Notes: generated by a model not told the origin, from the sequence alone. Shown: positions 1 through 9,041, counted from the first letter of the stretch. The stretch: 64,000 nt of DNA from Bacteroidota bacterium (GCA_023425865.1 JAFABV010000054.1:1-64000); one strand, 5' to 3'. A program made the numbers and translations.

Positions 1-144
1 TCTGGCGTGAAGCATTTTCCCTTCTTCGGCTCTCGGTGCCCCAAAAACGCCCGCATGAAATAACAAACACCGCGTATGTTTTTTTTAACACGGATGGCAC
101 GGAAATTTCGGAATTACCATCCGGCACATTTTGATACTACGGAG

Positions 145-400
145 CATCGCTTCGCGATGGGCGGATGGAACGGAAACCTGTCTCCCATTTCTCCTCAGGC
201 CGTAGGCCCTCTGCTTACCACCCCTCCACCCTCTGCATCGCAGATGCAAAACTCGGTATCCTTCACTGCCGGGCTCGCCATACGTCTCCGCAGAGTTCTC
301 CTACCCCGAAGGGGTTGAACGCTTGATAGGGCAGGGTTGGCGCGAAGCGCCTACCCTGTCTAACCATTGTACCGGATGTATAAGAACTCTGTAAGAGTTC
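145..400. repeat. Cluster of mini-hairpins with three-base loops
   Basis: No credible gene lies in positions 1-401. From 145 to 400 there are six inverted repeats, each with exactly a three-base loop: 145-159 (CATCGC/TTC/GCGATG), 198-208 (GGCC/GTA/GGCC), 234-248 (TGCATC/GCA/GATGCA), 303-315 (ACCCC/GAA/GGGGT), 332-358 (11 pairs with one T-T mismatch around GAA) and 384-400 (GAACTCT/GTA/AGAGTTC). The stems differ in sequence, so this is repetition of form rather than of sequence. The last hairpin ends two bases before the IS terminus. Function is unknown; a structured RNA or a palindromic repeat family are both possible. Positions 1-144 show nothing I can name. Confidence 0.6.
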
Positions 401-401
401 A

Positions 402-1995
402 ATACTCAAGTTTCGGATTTAGACTTTGAGGTTGAATTTATTGCATAAAAAAGGCTTTGAGTATTTCCGTATGTCACGGAAAATGAGTAAATTAGATGTG
501 ACAAAAAAAACATTACTCAAAACTCAAAGCCATGAGCAAAATTACAAATATTCCCTCAGAAATCCGCAACTTTTTCTCAGAAAAACGTCGCAGTATAGTT
601 ATGGATACATTTACGCGCCTGCTTGAAGGCTTAAATTTGGACAACCGTAGCCTTGGTGGTTTGAAACGTGAGAACTGCCAGTTGACGAACCTTCAAGTGT
701 TCCAGATATTGTTACTGCTTCCATTCTTTGCAATCAAAGGCTTCTCCCATTATGATGGTTCGGCGCTGTGTCGTATGTTTGGCGGTAAGAAAGATATCCT
801 CTATTCATATCTGTCACAAGACAATGTCAACTGGCGGAATGTCGTGTACCGCATAACCAATTGGCTGCTGACGAAAGTGACCGTGCGTCAGGACCATAAG
901 AAGAGTCTGCTTCCAACCGTACTGATAGCCGATGACACGGATCTTCCAAAGACGGGCATGCATATGGAGTCCATAGGCAAGATATTCTCGCATGTACACC
1001 AGAAATGCATCCTCGGCTACAAGGCTCTGATGTTGTGCTGGAGCGATGGCCGCACGCAGTTCATGCTCGACTTCTCGCTTCATGGCGAGAAGGGCAAGGT
1101 TGATGGCAAGGAACAAGGGCTTACCTCTGAACAGAGGAATGGGCGTTATGAGCGCAAACGTGACGAGAAGTGTCATATTGCCAAACGCAAGGAAGAGTAT
1201 TTCATGAGCAAGGGCGCCAAATTGATGGATATGGTGAAGAACGCGATACGCAACAAGATACCTTTCGATTACTTGCTGGTTGACAGCTGGTTCATATGTA
1301 CCGAACTTGTGGATTTCGTTTATCGCCGCCACAAGAAATTCCATCTTCTCGGCATGGCAAAGATGGGCAACACCAAGTATATGACTACTAATTGGGGTGA
1401 ATTGTCCGCCAAGGCCATAATCACCAAACTTAAGGCTAAGAAGGAAGTGAAATACAGCAGGCGCTACCATTGCCATTATGCCGAAATAGAAGTTGTGCTT
1501 GGAAAACGTTCCGTAAAATTGTTCTTTTGCAAGAGGGGCAAAAAGGAAGCGTGGAAAGTACTTCTTACAACAGATCTGAGCCTCCGTTTTATGCGTGCCT
1601 ACGAGATATACTCCATGCGTTGGAGCATAGAGGTGTTCTTCTCAGACAGCAAGCGCCTGCTTGGACTTGCCGATTGCTCATCCCGCGACTTTTCCGCCCA
1701 TATTGCACATGTTTCATTGGTCATGATACGTTACAACATGCTCGCCTCAATAAAAAGAGCACTCGACTATGACACCATAGGAGGACTGTTCGGTGACATG
1801 TATCTCGGAGTACACGAACTGACGGTGGTTGAAAAGATATGGGCAATCATAATAGAGGTGGTAGCCGTCGTTTCAGAACTCATTGGTGCTGACTCTGATG
1901 AACTGACCATCCAAATTATTGAGAATGACAAGAGATTGGCTGCACTTAGAGAGTATGCTCAAACGGCTTGAAATCTAAATCCGAAACTTGAGTAT
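402..1995 (+). mobile_element. IS4-family insertion sequence, apparently complete
   Basis: The element is bounded by a perfect 21-bp terminal inverted repeat, 402-422 (ATACTCAAGTTTCGG...) and 1975-1995, and encloses one full-length transposase gene. A target duplication is not clear: if the element proper starts at ACTCAAG, both flanks end in AT, which is too short to be convincing. The transposase stop lies just inside the right repeat. The element separates a hairpin cluster on the left from a truncated reading frame on the right, so it probably disrupted an older locus. Confidence 0.88.
532..1971 (+). CDS. IS4-family DDE transposase
   Basis: The 479-residue product is a transposase that would cut and join DNA through an RNase-H-like DDE active site. 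The triad is visible: Asp in IADDTD (about residue 134/135), Asp in LLVDSW (251), and Glu in YSMRWSIEVFFSDSK (367). The last stretch fits the IS4 signature Y-(2)-R-(3)-E-(6)-K exactly (Y360, R363, E367, K374). Length is normal for the family and there is no frameshift, so the gene looks intact. The start at ATG 532 follows the left terminal repeat by about 110 bp. It is the only gene of the element. Confidence 0.93.
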   Translation: MSKITNIPSEIRNFFSEKRRSIVMDTFTRLLEGLNLDNRSLGGLKRENCQLTNLQVFQILLLLPFFAIKGFSHYDGSALCRMFGGKKDILYSYLSQDNVNWRNVVYRITNWLLTKVTVRQDHKKSLLPTVLIADDTDLPKTGMHMESIGKIFSHVHQKCILGYKALMLCWSDGRTQFMLDFSLHGEKGKVDGKEQGLTSEQRNGRYERKRDEKCHIAKRKEEYFMSKGAKLMDMVKNAIRNKIPFDYLLVDSWFICTELVDFVYRRHKKFHLLGMAKMGNTKYMTTNWGELSAKAIITKLKAKKEVKYSRRYHCHYAEIEVVLGKRSVKLFFCKRGKKEAWKVLLTTDLSLRFMRAYEIYSMRWSIEVFFSDSKRLLGLADCSSRDFSAHIAHVSLVMIRYNMLASIKRALDYDTIGGLFGDMYLGVHELTVVEKIWAIIIEVVAVVSELIGADSDELTIQIIENDKRLAALREYAQTA

Positions 1996-2013
1996 CTAAC
2001 AAATAGTACAGCA

Positions 2014-2274
2014 ATGCTTGGAGATAGTACAAAGCAGGAAATTGAAACAGTAATACGTAAAATTAAAGATATTTCCGAGAAGATAGATAGTCCTGAGCTA
2101 AAAGGTATTATAGAGGATGTTGAAGAAGAAATCAAAAAACCGAAGTCGGAAGCTAAGGTCATAAAAAGATGTTTTCAAGCTATGAAAGGTTTGTCGTTAG
2201 ATATTGGTATTAATGTTATCGCCAATCAGTTAACTCCTTTACTAACAAAGGTGCTATCAATGCTACCTATCTAA
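2014..2274 (+). CDS. Small hypothetical protein, probably the tail of an IS-interrupted gene
   Basis: 86 residues, charged and helical at the start (many Glu and Lys) and ending in a hydrophobic stretch (NVIANQLTPLLTKVLSMLPI). I do not recognise a family with confidence. The frame stays open upstream of the ATG, through 1996-2013 and into the right terminal repeat of the IS, back to the transposase stop. That is what one expects if the IS landed inside a longer gene and left only this C-terminal part. It might still be translated from ATG 2014. It sits about 80 bp before the RhuM-family gene on the same strand. Confidence 0.45.
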   Translation: MLGDSTKQEIETVIRKIKDISEKIDSPELKGIIEDVEEEIKKPKSEAKVIKRCFQAMKGLSLDIGINVIANQLTPLLTKVLSMLPI

Positions 2275-2356
2275 AGTCAGTTGAAAGAACTCCTATATTG
2301 TACAAATGTAATTTCAAGAACTGGACTTAGGTCTCAAAGTTGATGAAATATAAAAT

Positions 2357-3385
2357 ATGGAAACAAACAAAGGACAGATATTGCTCTACCAAACGGCAGA
2401 CGGAGAGTCGCGCATAGAGGTCAGATTGCAAGATGAAACCGTATGGCTCAATCTTGACCAAATGTCAGAGCTGTTTCAACGCAATAAATCTACCATATCC
2501 AGACATATCAAGAATGTATTTGAGGATGGTGAATTGGATAAGGGGGTGGTTGTTGCAAAATACGCAATAACCACCCAGCATGGCGCTATTGAGGGGAAAT
2601 CGCAGACACATCTTGTAGATTATTATAATCTAGATATGATTATCAGTGTTGGCTATCGTGTTCATTCCTATCGTGGCGTACAGTTCCGTATGTGGGCAAC
2701 AAAGGTGTTGAGGGAGTATATTGTGAAGGGATTTGTGCTGAATGACGACCTGTTAAAGCGGGCTGGTGGTGGCAACTATTTCGATGAACTGTTGGCACGT
2801 ATCCGCGATATACGCTCCTCTGAAAAGGTATTCTATCGGAAAGTACTTGAGATTTATGCACTCAGCATCGACTATGACCCCAAAGTGGAGGTGACACAGA
2901 AATTCTTTAAGACCGTGCAAAACAAGATGCACTATTCTGTTCATGGACATACTGCTGCGGAAATTATCTATGAACGTGCTGATGCAGAAAAGAATTTTAT
3001 GGGACTAACCACATGGACAGGAGTCTTACCTAAAAAATCAGATGCAGAGATAGCCAAGAACTACTTAACTAAAGAAGAAGTCACTACGCTAAACCGTATT
3101 GTCAGTTTGTATCTGGATTTTGCCGAATTACAAGCAGAGGAACATCGTCCCATGTATATGAAAGATTGGATCAATATTCTTGATGACTTCCTTCGTATCT
3201 CCCGTAAAGATATTTTGAATCATGCCGGACGGATAACAGCGCAACTGGCAAAAGCTAAGGCTGATGCAGAGTATGACAAATTCAAAGAACGGACCAAGAA
3301 TGAATTGTCACCCGTAGAAATCCATTTCTTGGAGCAGTTTGATCGAGAGCAAAAGAAGCTGGGGGACAAAAATAAGCAATCATAA
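2357..3385 (+). CDS. RhuM-family (virulence RhuM) protein
   Basis: 342 residues, full length for the RhuM family. The N-terminal part (roughly 1-110) has the KilA/Bro-like look of the family: a short DNA-binding-like segment (WLNLDQMSELFQRNKSTISRHI) followed by YYNLDMIISVGYRVHSYRGVQFRMWATKVLREY, a hallmark of RhuM proteins. A longer helical C-terminal region follows. The biochemical role of the family is not settled. Members occur mostly in genomic islands, often next to restriction or toxin genes. Here the gene lies between an IS-cut gene and a tRNA, which fits an island remnant. No partner methylase or nuclease is present in the window. Confidence 0.85.
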   Translation: METNKGQILLYQTADGESRIEVRLQDETVWLNLDQMSELFQRNKSTISRHIKNVFEDGELDKGVVVAKYAITTQHGAIEGKSQTHLVDYYNLDMIISVGYRVHSYRGVQFRMWATKVLREYIVKGFVLNDDLLKRAGGGNYFDELLARIRDIRSSEKVFYRKVLEIYALSIDYDPKVEVTQKFFKTVQNKMHYSVHGHTAAEIIYERADAEKNFMGLTTWTGVLPKKSDAEIAKNYLTKEEVTTLNRIVSLYLDFAELQAEEHRPMYMKDWINILDDFLRISRKDILNHAGRITAQLAKAKADAEYDKFKERTKNELSPVEIHFLEQFDREQKKLGDKNKQS

Positions 3386-3471
3386 CAACTTGTTATAGAT
3401 AACTATGGGCATCCATATAGTGATTGTTGAAAGATTATCCGTGTTCGCAATGTGTTCGCAAGTAAAAGAAA

Positions 3472-3500
3472 AAGCACCTACAAAATCTTTGTAAGTGCTT
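3472..3500 (-). terminator. Intrinsic terminator after the tRNA
   Basis: The inverted repeat AAGCAC-c-TACAAA / TTTGTA-a-GTGCTT has 12 pairs, one mismatch and a three-base loop. Read on the minus strand it is followed by TTTTTCTTTT, as expected for termination of the tRNA transcript. It could also serve the RhuM gene from the other side. Confidence 0.7.
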
Positions 3501-3511
3501 GATTCTTATTG

Positions 3512-3585
3512 TGGACCAGCCAGGGCTTGAACCTGGGACCTCCAGATTATGAGTCTGTTGCTCTAACCAACTGAGCTACAAGTCC
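3512..3585 (-). tRNA. tRNA with CAU anticodon (Met, or Ile if lysidine-modified)
   Basis: The minus strand reads GGACTTGTAGCTCAG... with a cloverleaf fit: D stem GCTC/GAGC, anticodon loop CTCATAA giving CAU, T arm CCAGG-TTCAAGC-CCTGG, and acceptor GGACTTG against CTGGTCC with one T-T mismatch. The discriminator is A and CCA is not encoded. Length is 74 nt. From sequence alone elongator Met and tRNA-Ile2 cannot be separated. A strong promoter lies 38 bp upstream and a terminator follows, so it is transcribed alone. Confidence 0.92.
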
Positions 3586-3622
3586 GGCTTGCCGGTGGAA
3601 GGCGGCGGCAAGTAAAGTGGTG

Positions 3623-3654
3623 CAAAGGTACTATCTTTCGATTAAAATGCCAAA
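3623..3654 (-). promoter_or_regulatory. Promoter of the tRNA gene
   Basis: The minus strand carries TTTG (3651-3654), a 20-nt spacer, then TACCTTTG (3623-3630). This fits the Bacteroidota consensus TTTG-N(19-20)-TAnnTTTG exactly. It lies 38 bp before the mature 5' end. Confidence 0.75.
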
Positions 3655-3692
3655 GGATTTATGCAAAAAGTAGCTAAATATAATTCGATAAA

Positions 3693-3723
3693 TTGGCGGT
3701 TATGGTGAATTTGCCTAACTTTG
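3693..3723 (+). promoter_or_regulatory. Promoter of the P-type ATPase operon
   Basis: TTG (3693-3695), a 20-nt spacer and TAACTTTG (3716-3723) match the Bacteroidota promoter. Transcription would begin near 3729, so an ATG further upstream cannot be the start. This fixes the ATPase start at ATG 3744. Confidence 0.68.
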
Positions 3724-3743
3724 CAGAAAATAATAGTAGAGCA

Positions 3744-6392
3744 ATGAACAAAGAGACATCAGCAAAAAACAGTATTCAAGGTTTGACCGATGCCGCGGTA
3801 ATAGAAAGCCGCCAGAAGTATGGCGACAATGTTCTTACTCCTCCCCAAAAGGTTTCGCTTTGGAAACTATATCTTGAGAAATATCACGATCCGATTATCC
3901 AGATACTGATTGTCGCTGCCCTGATTTCCTTGGGGTTGGCCTTTATCGAAAAGGATTTTATTGAGACAATCGGAATATTTGTGGCTATTTTCATTGCCAC
4001 GACAGTGGGCTTCTATTTTGAGCGGGATGCCGCCAAGAAGTTTGAGGTGCTCACGGCGATGAACGAAGACCAGTTGGTGAAGGTGCGCCGCAATGGTCAT
4101 GTGACAGAGATTCCTCGCCGTGACGTGGTGGTAGGCGATGTCATCCTTGTGGAGGTGGGCGACGAGATACCTGCCGACGCGGAATTGGTAGAGGCCGTGA
4201 ACCTGCAGGTAGATGAATCGAGCCTTACCGGTGAGCCGTTGACGACAAAATCGGTGGATACTGACGCGTCCTCACATCAAGGCGAGGAAGCCTATCCATC
4301 GAATGTCATCTTGCGTTCGACCATGGTGATGAACGGTCATGGCGTGGGCATCGTGACCAAGGTGGGTGACGCCTCCGAGATAGGCAAGGTGTCGGCACAG
4401 GCCACAGAGAAGTCGTCGACCAAGACTCCGCTGAATATCCAGTTGGATAAATTGGCGTCGCTCATTTCAAAGATTGGGTCGGGCGTGGCAGTGGCCGCTT
4501 TTGTGATATTCCTTACACGCGATATTCTGACCAACAGTGTTTGGCAAGGCACCAACTATTTTGATATGGCCCAGGTGGTGCTCAACTACTTTATGATGGC
4601 GGTGACGCTCATTGTGATGGCTGTGCCCGAAGGACTGCCGATGGCGGTGACGTTGGCCTTGGCGCTGAATATGCGTCGTATGCTGAAGTCGAATAACCTG
4701 GTGCGCAAGCTGCATGCTTCTGAGACCATGGGTGCCGTGACAGTGATATGTACGGACAAGACCGGTACGTTGACCCAGAACAAGATGACGGTTTCGGAAA
4801 TCAAGCTGGTTGGCAGTCAGGGCGCTGAAGCTTCAGACGATGGGCAAGAGCGTTTGGCCATAGCCATAGCGGTGAACACGACGGCCGAACTCGATGGCGA
4901 GACGCCTATCGGCAATCCCACGGAAGGCGCCCTGCTGATGTGGCTGAAGGCTGAGGGGCACGATTATCTCAAACTTCGCCGGCAATACGACGCCCAAGCG
5001 CAAATACCATTTTCTACCGAAAAGAAATACATGGCCACTACGGTGACCGTAGATGACCGTCAGTACACCTTCGTCAAGGGTGCACCTGAAATCATCATGG
5101 CGATGTGTGATATAGACGACGCGCGGCGCGCGGAGACCCAGCAGACACTTCTTGGCTACCAGCAGCGGGCCATGCGCACCTTGGCCTTTGCCTATTGTGA
5201 GGGGATGTTCAGGGAGCATGACCTTACCCTTCAGGCTGTGGCCGCCATCAGCGACCCGGTGCGTGCCGACGTACCAGGTGCGGTACACGACTGCCAGCAG
5301 GCGGGTATTGAGGTGAAGGTTGTCACGGGTGACACCTCAGCCACGGCTATTGAGATCTCCAGGCAGATTGGCGTATGGCCGAGTGCGGAAAGCGAAGAGC
5401 AACAGGTGAAGGCCGAGGCATCTGGTGCCAGTGACAACTGGCATATCACAGGCCCGGAGTTTGCCGCGCTGAGCGATGACGAAGCCTATGAGCGGGTGGT
5501 AGACCTGCGGGTGATGTCGCGCGCTCGTCCTTCCGACAAGCAGCGCCTCGTCAAACTGTTGCAAAAGCATGGTGAGGTGGTGGCCGTGACAGGCGATGGC
5601 ACCAACGACGCGCCTGCGCTCAATCACGCCCATGTGGGTCTTTCGCTCGGCTCGGGTACCTCGGTGGCCAAGCAGGCGTCAGATATCACCCTGCTCGACG
5701 ACAGTTTCCAGTCTATAGCGTCTGCCATCATGTGGGGACGCTCGCTGTACAAGAATATTCAGCGGTTCCTGTACTTCCAGTTGGTAGTCAATCTCTCCGC
5801 GCTGTTGTTGGTGCTGGGAGGCTCGTTTATAGGTACCGAGATGCCACTCACGGTGACACAGATACTCTGGATAAACCTCATCATGGATACCTTTGCGGCC
5901 ATGGCCCTGGCCTCGTTACCCCCCTCGCGCGAGGTGATGAAGGAGAAGCCCCGTAGCGCGTCGGCATTCATCATCACCAATCCTCTGGGTGCCGGTATCC
6001 TGTTCTGTGGTGCCATGTTCTTCGTCATCATGTTTGGCTTCCTGCTCTGGTGTGAGCGCCGGGGGGAGGGAAGCATCGTGGATGTACACGAACTGACCCT
6101 GTTCTTCACCACCTTTGTGATGCTGCAGTTCTGGAATCTGTTTAACGCCAAGTGTTTGGGATCTGACCATAGCGCGTTCCGTTATTTATGGCGTGACCGT
6201 GGGTTGCTGTTGGTGCTGGCATTCATCCTCGCCGGTCAGTGGCTCATAGTGACCTTCGGCGGCAGAATGTTCCGCACGCAACCCTTGTCGGCCGCGGAGT
6301 GGGGCATCATTATCGGCGCTACCGGTGTAGCCGTCTTCTTGGGGGGCGAAATCTATCGTGCCCTCAAACGTGTCGTTCACGCAAAGCATTGA
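3744..6392 (+). CDS. Cation-transporting P-type ATPase, calcium (PMCA) type
   Basis: An 882-residue membrane pump that couples ATP hydrolysis to cation export, most likely calcium (P-IIB type). The phosphorylation motif CTDKTGTLT is at about residue 338 (Asp). The PEGLP ion-site motif in TM4 is at about 295-299, with the actuator sequence LTGEP before it. The hinge TGDGTNDAPAL and late membrane helices with NLIMDTFAAMALAS follow. The N-terminal cation-ATPase domain is present (LTDAAVIESRQKYGDNVL). An upstream in-frame ATG (3702) precedes the -7 promoter box, so ATG 3744 is chosen. It is the first gene of a tight run of four; the HAD gene starts 1 base after its stop. Metal choice is inferred from family features. 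Confidence 0.9.
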   Translation: MNKETSAKNSIQGLTDAAVIESRQKYGDNVLTPPQKVSLWKLYLEKYHDPIIQILIVAALISLGLAFIEKDFIETIGIFVAIFIATTVGFYFERDAAKKFEVLTAMNEDQLVKVRRNGHVTEIPRRDVVVGDVILVEVGDEIPADAELVEAVNLQVDESSLTGEPLTTKSVDTDASSHQGEEAYPSNVILRSTMVMNGHGVGIVTKVGDASEIGKVSAQATEKSSTKTPLNIQLDKLASLISKIGSGVAVAAFVIFLTRDILTNSVWQGTNYFDMAQVVLNYFMMAVTLIVMAVPEGLPMAVTLALALNMRRMLKSNNLVRKLHASETMGAVTVICTDKTGTLTQNKMTVSEIKLVGSQGAEASDDGQERLAIAIAVNTTAELDGETPIGNPTEGALLMWLKAEGHDYLKLRRQYDAQAQIPFSTEKKYMATTVTVDDRQYTFVKGAPEIIMAMCDIDDARRAETQQTLLGYQQRAMRTLAFAYCEGMFREHDLTLQAVAAISDPVRADVPGAVHDCQQAGIEVKVVTGDTSATAIEISRQIGVWPSAESEEQQVKAEASGASDNWHITGPEFAALSDDEAYERVVDLRVMSRARPSDKQRLVKLLQKHGEVVAVTGDGTNDAPALNHAHVGLSLGSGTSVAKQASDITLLDDSFQSIASAIMWGRSLYKNIQRFLYFQLVVNLSALLLVLGGSFIGTEMPLTVTQILWINLIMDTFAAMALASLPPSREVMKEKPRSASAFIITNPLGAGILFCGAMFFVIMFGFLLWCERRGEGSIVDVHELTLFFTTFVMLQFWNLFNAKCLGSDHSAFRYLWRDRGLLLVLAFILAGQWLIVTFGGRMFRTQPLSAAEWGIIIGATGVAVFLGGEIYRALKRVVHAKH

Positions 6393-6393
6393 T

Positions 6394-7029
6394 ATGGCCG
6401 CGCTCAAAAATATCATATTCGATCTGGGAGGGGTCATTGTCGACCTTAACCCACAGCGCTGTTTTGAGGCCTTTGCCCAGGTGGGCATCACCAATGCTTC
6501 TGATTTGTTCAAGCCCCCGTATGCAGATCCTTTTTGGCGGGTAACAGAGGTGGATGGCATTTCGACCGTTGAGAGTTGTGCGCTGATCAGGAGCCTGTCG
6601 GGCACTACCGTTCCCGATGACGACATCGTTTGGGCCTGGAACCAGTTTCTGGAGCGGATCACCGATGCCCGTAAGCAACGCCTACTCGCCCTTGGTAAGC
6701 ACTACCGTGTATTCTTGTTGAGCAATACCAATGAGATGCACTGGGAATATACCGCACAACAGTTGCTGCCTTACCAGACGAGTACCGCCTCCGATTATTT
6801 CGAACATGTTTTCCTTTCCTACGAAATGCATCTGGCCAAGCCCCAGGTGGAGATATTTGCTGAGGCTCTGAGTCAGGCTGGTCTTCAGGCCGAAGAGACG
6901 CTCTTCATCGATGACCGTAAGGAAAACTGCGATGCTGCCGCGCAATTAGGAATCAGAACCTATCATAACCTCCATGTTGACGACTGGTTGTTTACTAATG
7001 AGGTGCCTCTGAGCGGAAACATCCAATAA
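6394..7029 (+). CDS. HAD-superfamily phosphatase (subfamily IA, YihX-like)
   Basis: 211 residues. HAD motif I is FDLGGVIVDLNP near the N-terminus with the nucleophile Asp, motif II is LLSNTN, motif III is the Lys in AKPQVEIF, and motif IV is LFIDDRKENCDAA. Replacement of the usual DxDGT by DLGGV is typical of the YihX-like group, which acts on small phosphates such as alpha-D-glucose-1-phosphate. The substrate here is not known. The ATG lies 1 base after the ATPase stop, and the stop overlaps the ribF start (TAATG), so translation is probably coupled. Confidence 0.87.
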   Translation: MAALKNIIFDLGGVIVDLNPQRCFEAFAQVGITNASDLFKPPYADPFWRVTEVDGISTVESCALIRSLSGTTVPDDDIVWAWNQFLERITDARKQRLLALGKHYRVFLLSNTNEMHWEYTAQQLLPYQTSTASDYFEHVFLSYEMHLAKPQVEIFAEALSQAGLQAEETLFIDDRKENCDAAAQLGIRTYHNLHVDDWLFTNEVPLSGNIQ

Positions 7030-7982
7030 TGATTAAGCGTATGGAAACCATATATCTGCAAAACACCTCTGTCACCCATGCCACACCCTACGTGGCCACT
7101 TTGGGATTTTTCGACGGTCTGCATCTCGGGCATCAGTATCTTGTGCGGCAGGTTGTTGACCGTGCCCGACAGGTGGGAATGCAGTCGATGGTCATCACCT
7201 TCGACCTCCATCCCCGGCAAGTACTCCAGCAAGACTATCAACCCGAACTGCTTAGTACGCTCGACATGAAACTCGAGCAACTGTCGCTCACGGGTGTCGA
7301 TCAAGTGGTGGTGCTCCATTTTGACAGGCAGTTGGCAAGCCTTTCGGCGCACGACTTCATGGCTGAGGTGCTCAGTCGGCAACTCCATGTCAAAGAACTC
7401 ATCATCGGTTACGACAACCGGTTTGGGCATAATCGTCAGGAGGGTTTTGAAGACTACCAGCGCTATGGCATCGCGTTGGGCATGACGGTAACGCAGAGCG
7501 ACGCCTTTAGTCTGCAAGGCATTCAGGTGAGTTCGTCGGTTGTGCGCAGGTTGATCAATGAGGGTAACCTCGATGAGGCTAATCGCTGCATGGGGCGTCC
7601 TTACGCCCTCGACGGAAAAATTGTAGGGGGCTTTCGAGAAGGACGAAAGATGGGCTTCCCCACTGCCAACCTCGACCTTTCCTCCACCCATCAGCTCATA
7701 CCTCCCCATGGCGTGTATGCTGTGCGGGTGCATATCGAAGGCTATGGGCAGACGCTTTATGGCATGACCAACATTGGCATTCGCCCTACCTTCGGAGGAC
7801 TGAACCTTACGGTAGAGACCTATATCTTTGATTTCTCAGGTGATATTTACGATCGCCGGATACGGCTCGACTTTATTCGCAGGGTGCGAGAAGAACGTAA
7901 ATTCTCAGGGCCAGAAGAACTGTCTGCCCAGCTGAAAAAGGATGAAGCCCATATTAGACAACTGTTCAAAGCGACAATATGA
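7029..7982 (+). CDS. ribF: Bifunctional riboflavin kinase / FAD synthetase
   Basis: 317 residues, the usual length. It converts riboflavin to FMN and FMN to FAD in the cytoplasm. The N-terminal FAD synthetase part has GFFDGLHLGHQYLV (nucleotidyltransferase HxGH) and IIGYDNRFGHNR. The C-terminal flavokinase part has VVRRLINEGNLDEANRCMGR, GRKMGFPTANLD and GMTNIGIRPTF. The start at 7029 overlaps the previous stop; a second ATG at 7041 is an alternative. The last bases overlap the CPBP gene, which continues the operon. Confidence 0.96.
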   Translation: MIKRMETIYLQNTSVTHATPYVATLGFFDGLHLGHQYLVRQVVDRARQVGMQSMVITFDLHPRQVLQQDYQPELLSTLDMKLEQLSLTGVDQVVVLHFDRQLASLSAHDFMAEVLSRQLHVKELIIGYDNRFGHNRQEGFEDYQRYGIALGMTVTQSDAFSLQGIQVSSSVVRRLINEGNLDEANRCMGRPYALDGKIVGGFREGRKMGFPTANLDLSSTHQLIPPHGVYAVRVHIEGYGQTLYGMTNIGIRPTFGGLNLTVETYIFDFSGDIYDRRIRLDFIRRVREERKFSGPEELSAQLKKDEAHIRQLFKATI

Positions 7983-8815
7983 TGAATAAAACCATACGCG
8001 GTATACTCGACATTGTCTTGTATATCATCGTTTTTCTTCTTATCCAGATGCTCACCATCTATCTCTTTACCACTGTTGACCTGTTGCAACAGAACGCATC
8101 GTGGGTTGTCATCGGAGATACTTTGGCTAAGGGTGGCATAGAGATGTCTGGCAAGATGCTCGTTGGCACGTCTGTTCTGTCAAGTATCGTCACGCTTGTG
8201 GTATTTATTTACAGCAAGTGGGCAACGGTATCGCGTGTATGGTTGGCCTCGCATCCTTGGGTCACCTTGGTGTGGGCGGCCCTCTTGGCCTTGGGTACCA
8301 TCCTGCCCTCCGAGTGGCTGCTCGAAGCTTTAGCCTTCAGTATGCCAGAGTCGAGCATCAAGATGTTCGAGAGTATTATGTCCGAACCTACGGGCTATCT
8401 TGCCATCGGTATTCTGGTACCTGTGGCAGAAGAGCTGGTGTTCCGTGGCGCCGTGTTGAGGGGCTTGCTGAGGCTCTTCAGCGACAAATGGCACTGGGGT
8501 GCCATAGTCGTCTCTGCCGTTATCTTTGGAGCGGCTCATGTTAACATGGCACAGTTTGTCCATGCCTTTGTCATGGGACTTCTTATTGGTTGGATGTACT
8601 ATCGCACTTCGTCTATCATTCCCGGCATTCTTTTCCATTGGGTCAACAACACCGTGGCTTATATCATGTTCCATCTCATGCCCCAAATGGCCGATGGTAA
8701 ACTCATCGACCTGTTCCATGGTGACGACCGTATGCTGTGGATGGGCATTGCCTTCTCGTTCTGCATCATCATTCCCAGTATCTTCCAGCTTCATCTGCGC
8801 CTTCGCAAGGAGTAA
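7979..8815 (+). CDS. CPBP (CaaX-like) intramembrane metalloprotease
   Basis: 278 residues with about seven or eight membrane helices. The three CPBP motifs are present: EELVFR (E151, E152, R156), FGAAHVN (H187) and HWVNN (H220, N224). Together these form the metal-dependent active site of the Abi/CAAX protease family in the membrane. The natural substrate is unknown; relatives process prenylated proteins or peptides, or act in bacteriocin immunity. The start codon overlaps the ribF stop; ATG 7982 is equally possible. It is the last gene of the ATPase-HAD-ribF run. Confidence 0.88.
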   Translation: MMNKTIRGILDIVLYIIVFLLIQMLTIYLFTTVDLLQQNASWVVIGDTLAKGGIEMSGKMLVGTSVLSSIVTLVVFIYSKWATVSRVWLASHPWVTLVWAALLALGTILPSEWLLEALAFSMPESSIKMFESIMSEPTGYLAIGILVPVAEELVFRGAVLRGLLRLFSDKWHWGAIVVSAVIFGAAHVNMAQFVHAFVMGLLIGWMYYRTSSIIPGILFHWVNNTVAYIMFHLMPQMADGKLIDLFHGDDRMLWMGIAFSFCIIIPSIFQLHLRLRKE

Positions 8816-8816
8816 G

Positions 8817-8843
8817 GTGGGGTTGGTTTGTTGGTGGGCTGGT
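8817..8843 (+). repeat. Short G/T-rich repeat copy in the 8816-9041 gap
   Basis: GTGGGGTTGGTTTGTTGGTG directly follows the CPBP stop and matches the G/T-rich core of the larger inverted-repeat element at 53491-53758. It may be a solo copy of the same family. The rest of 8844-9041 shows no gene and no clear terminator. Confidence 0.4.
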
Positions 8844-9041
8844 ACGTGCGTTCATTTTATGATGAGCCTATGCTCAGCACTCCCAGCATACTGAATCTTT
8901 GGCACCCCCGAGGCGCTGCCTGTACATGAGGTTAAGGATAGACTATTAGAGTGATTTGCATACTAAATCATTGCGAACTCATGTATAACTGTAGCATTTG
9001 TCATGCTTAACCCCATGCTTTACACCTGCTAAATGGGCGGT

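Noticed and set aside
76..318. 80-codon frame in the hairpin cluster
   Set aside because: It is made of the mini-hairpins, has no recognisable domain and a composition unlike the genes around it.
814..1476. 220-codon frame antisense to the transposase
   Set aside because: A shadow of the transposase gene; no domain and no promoter.
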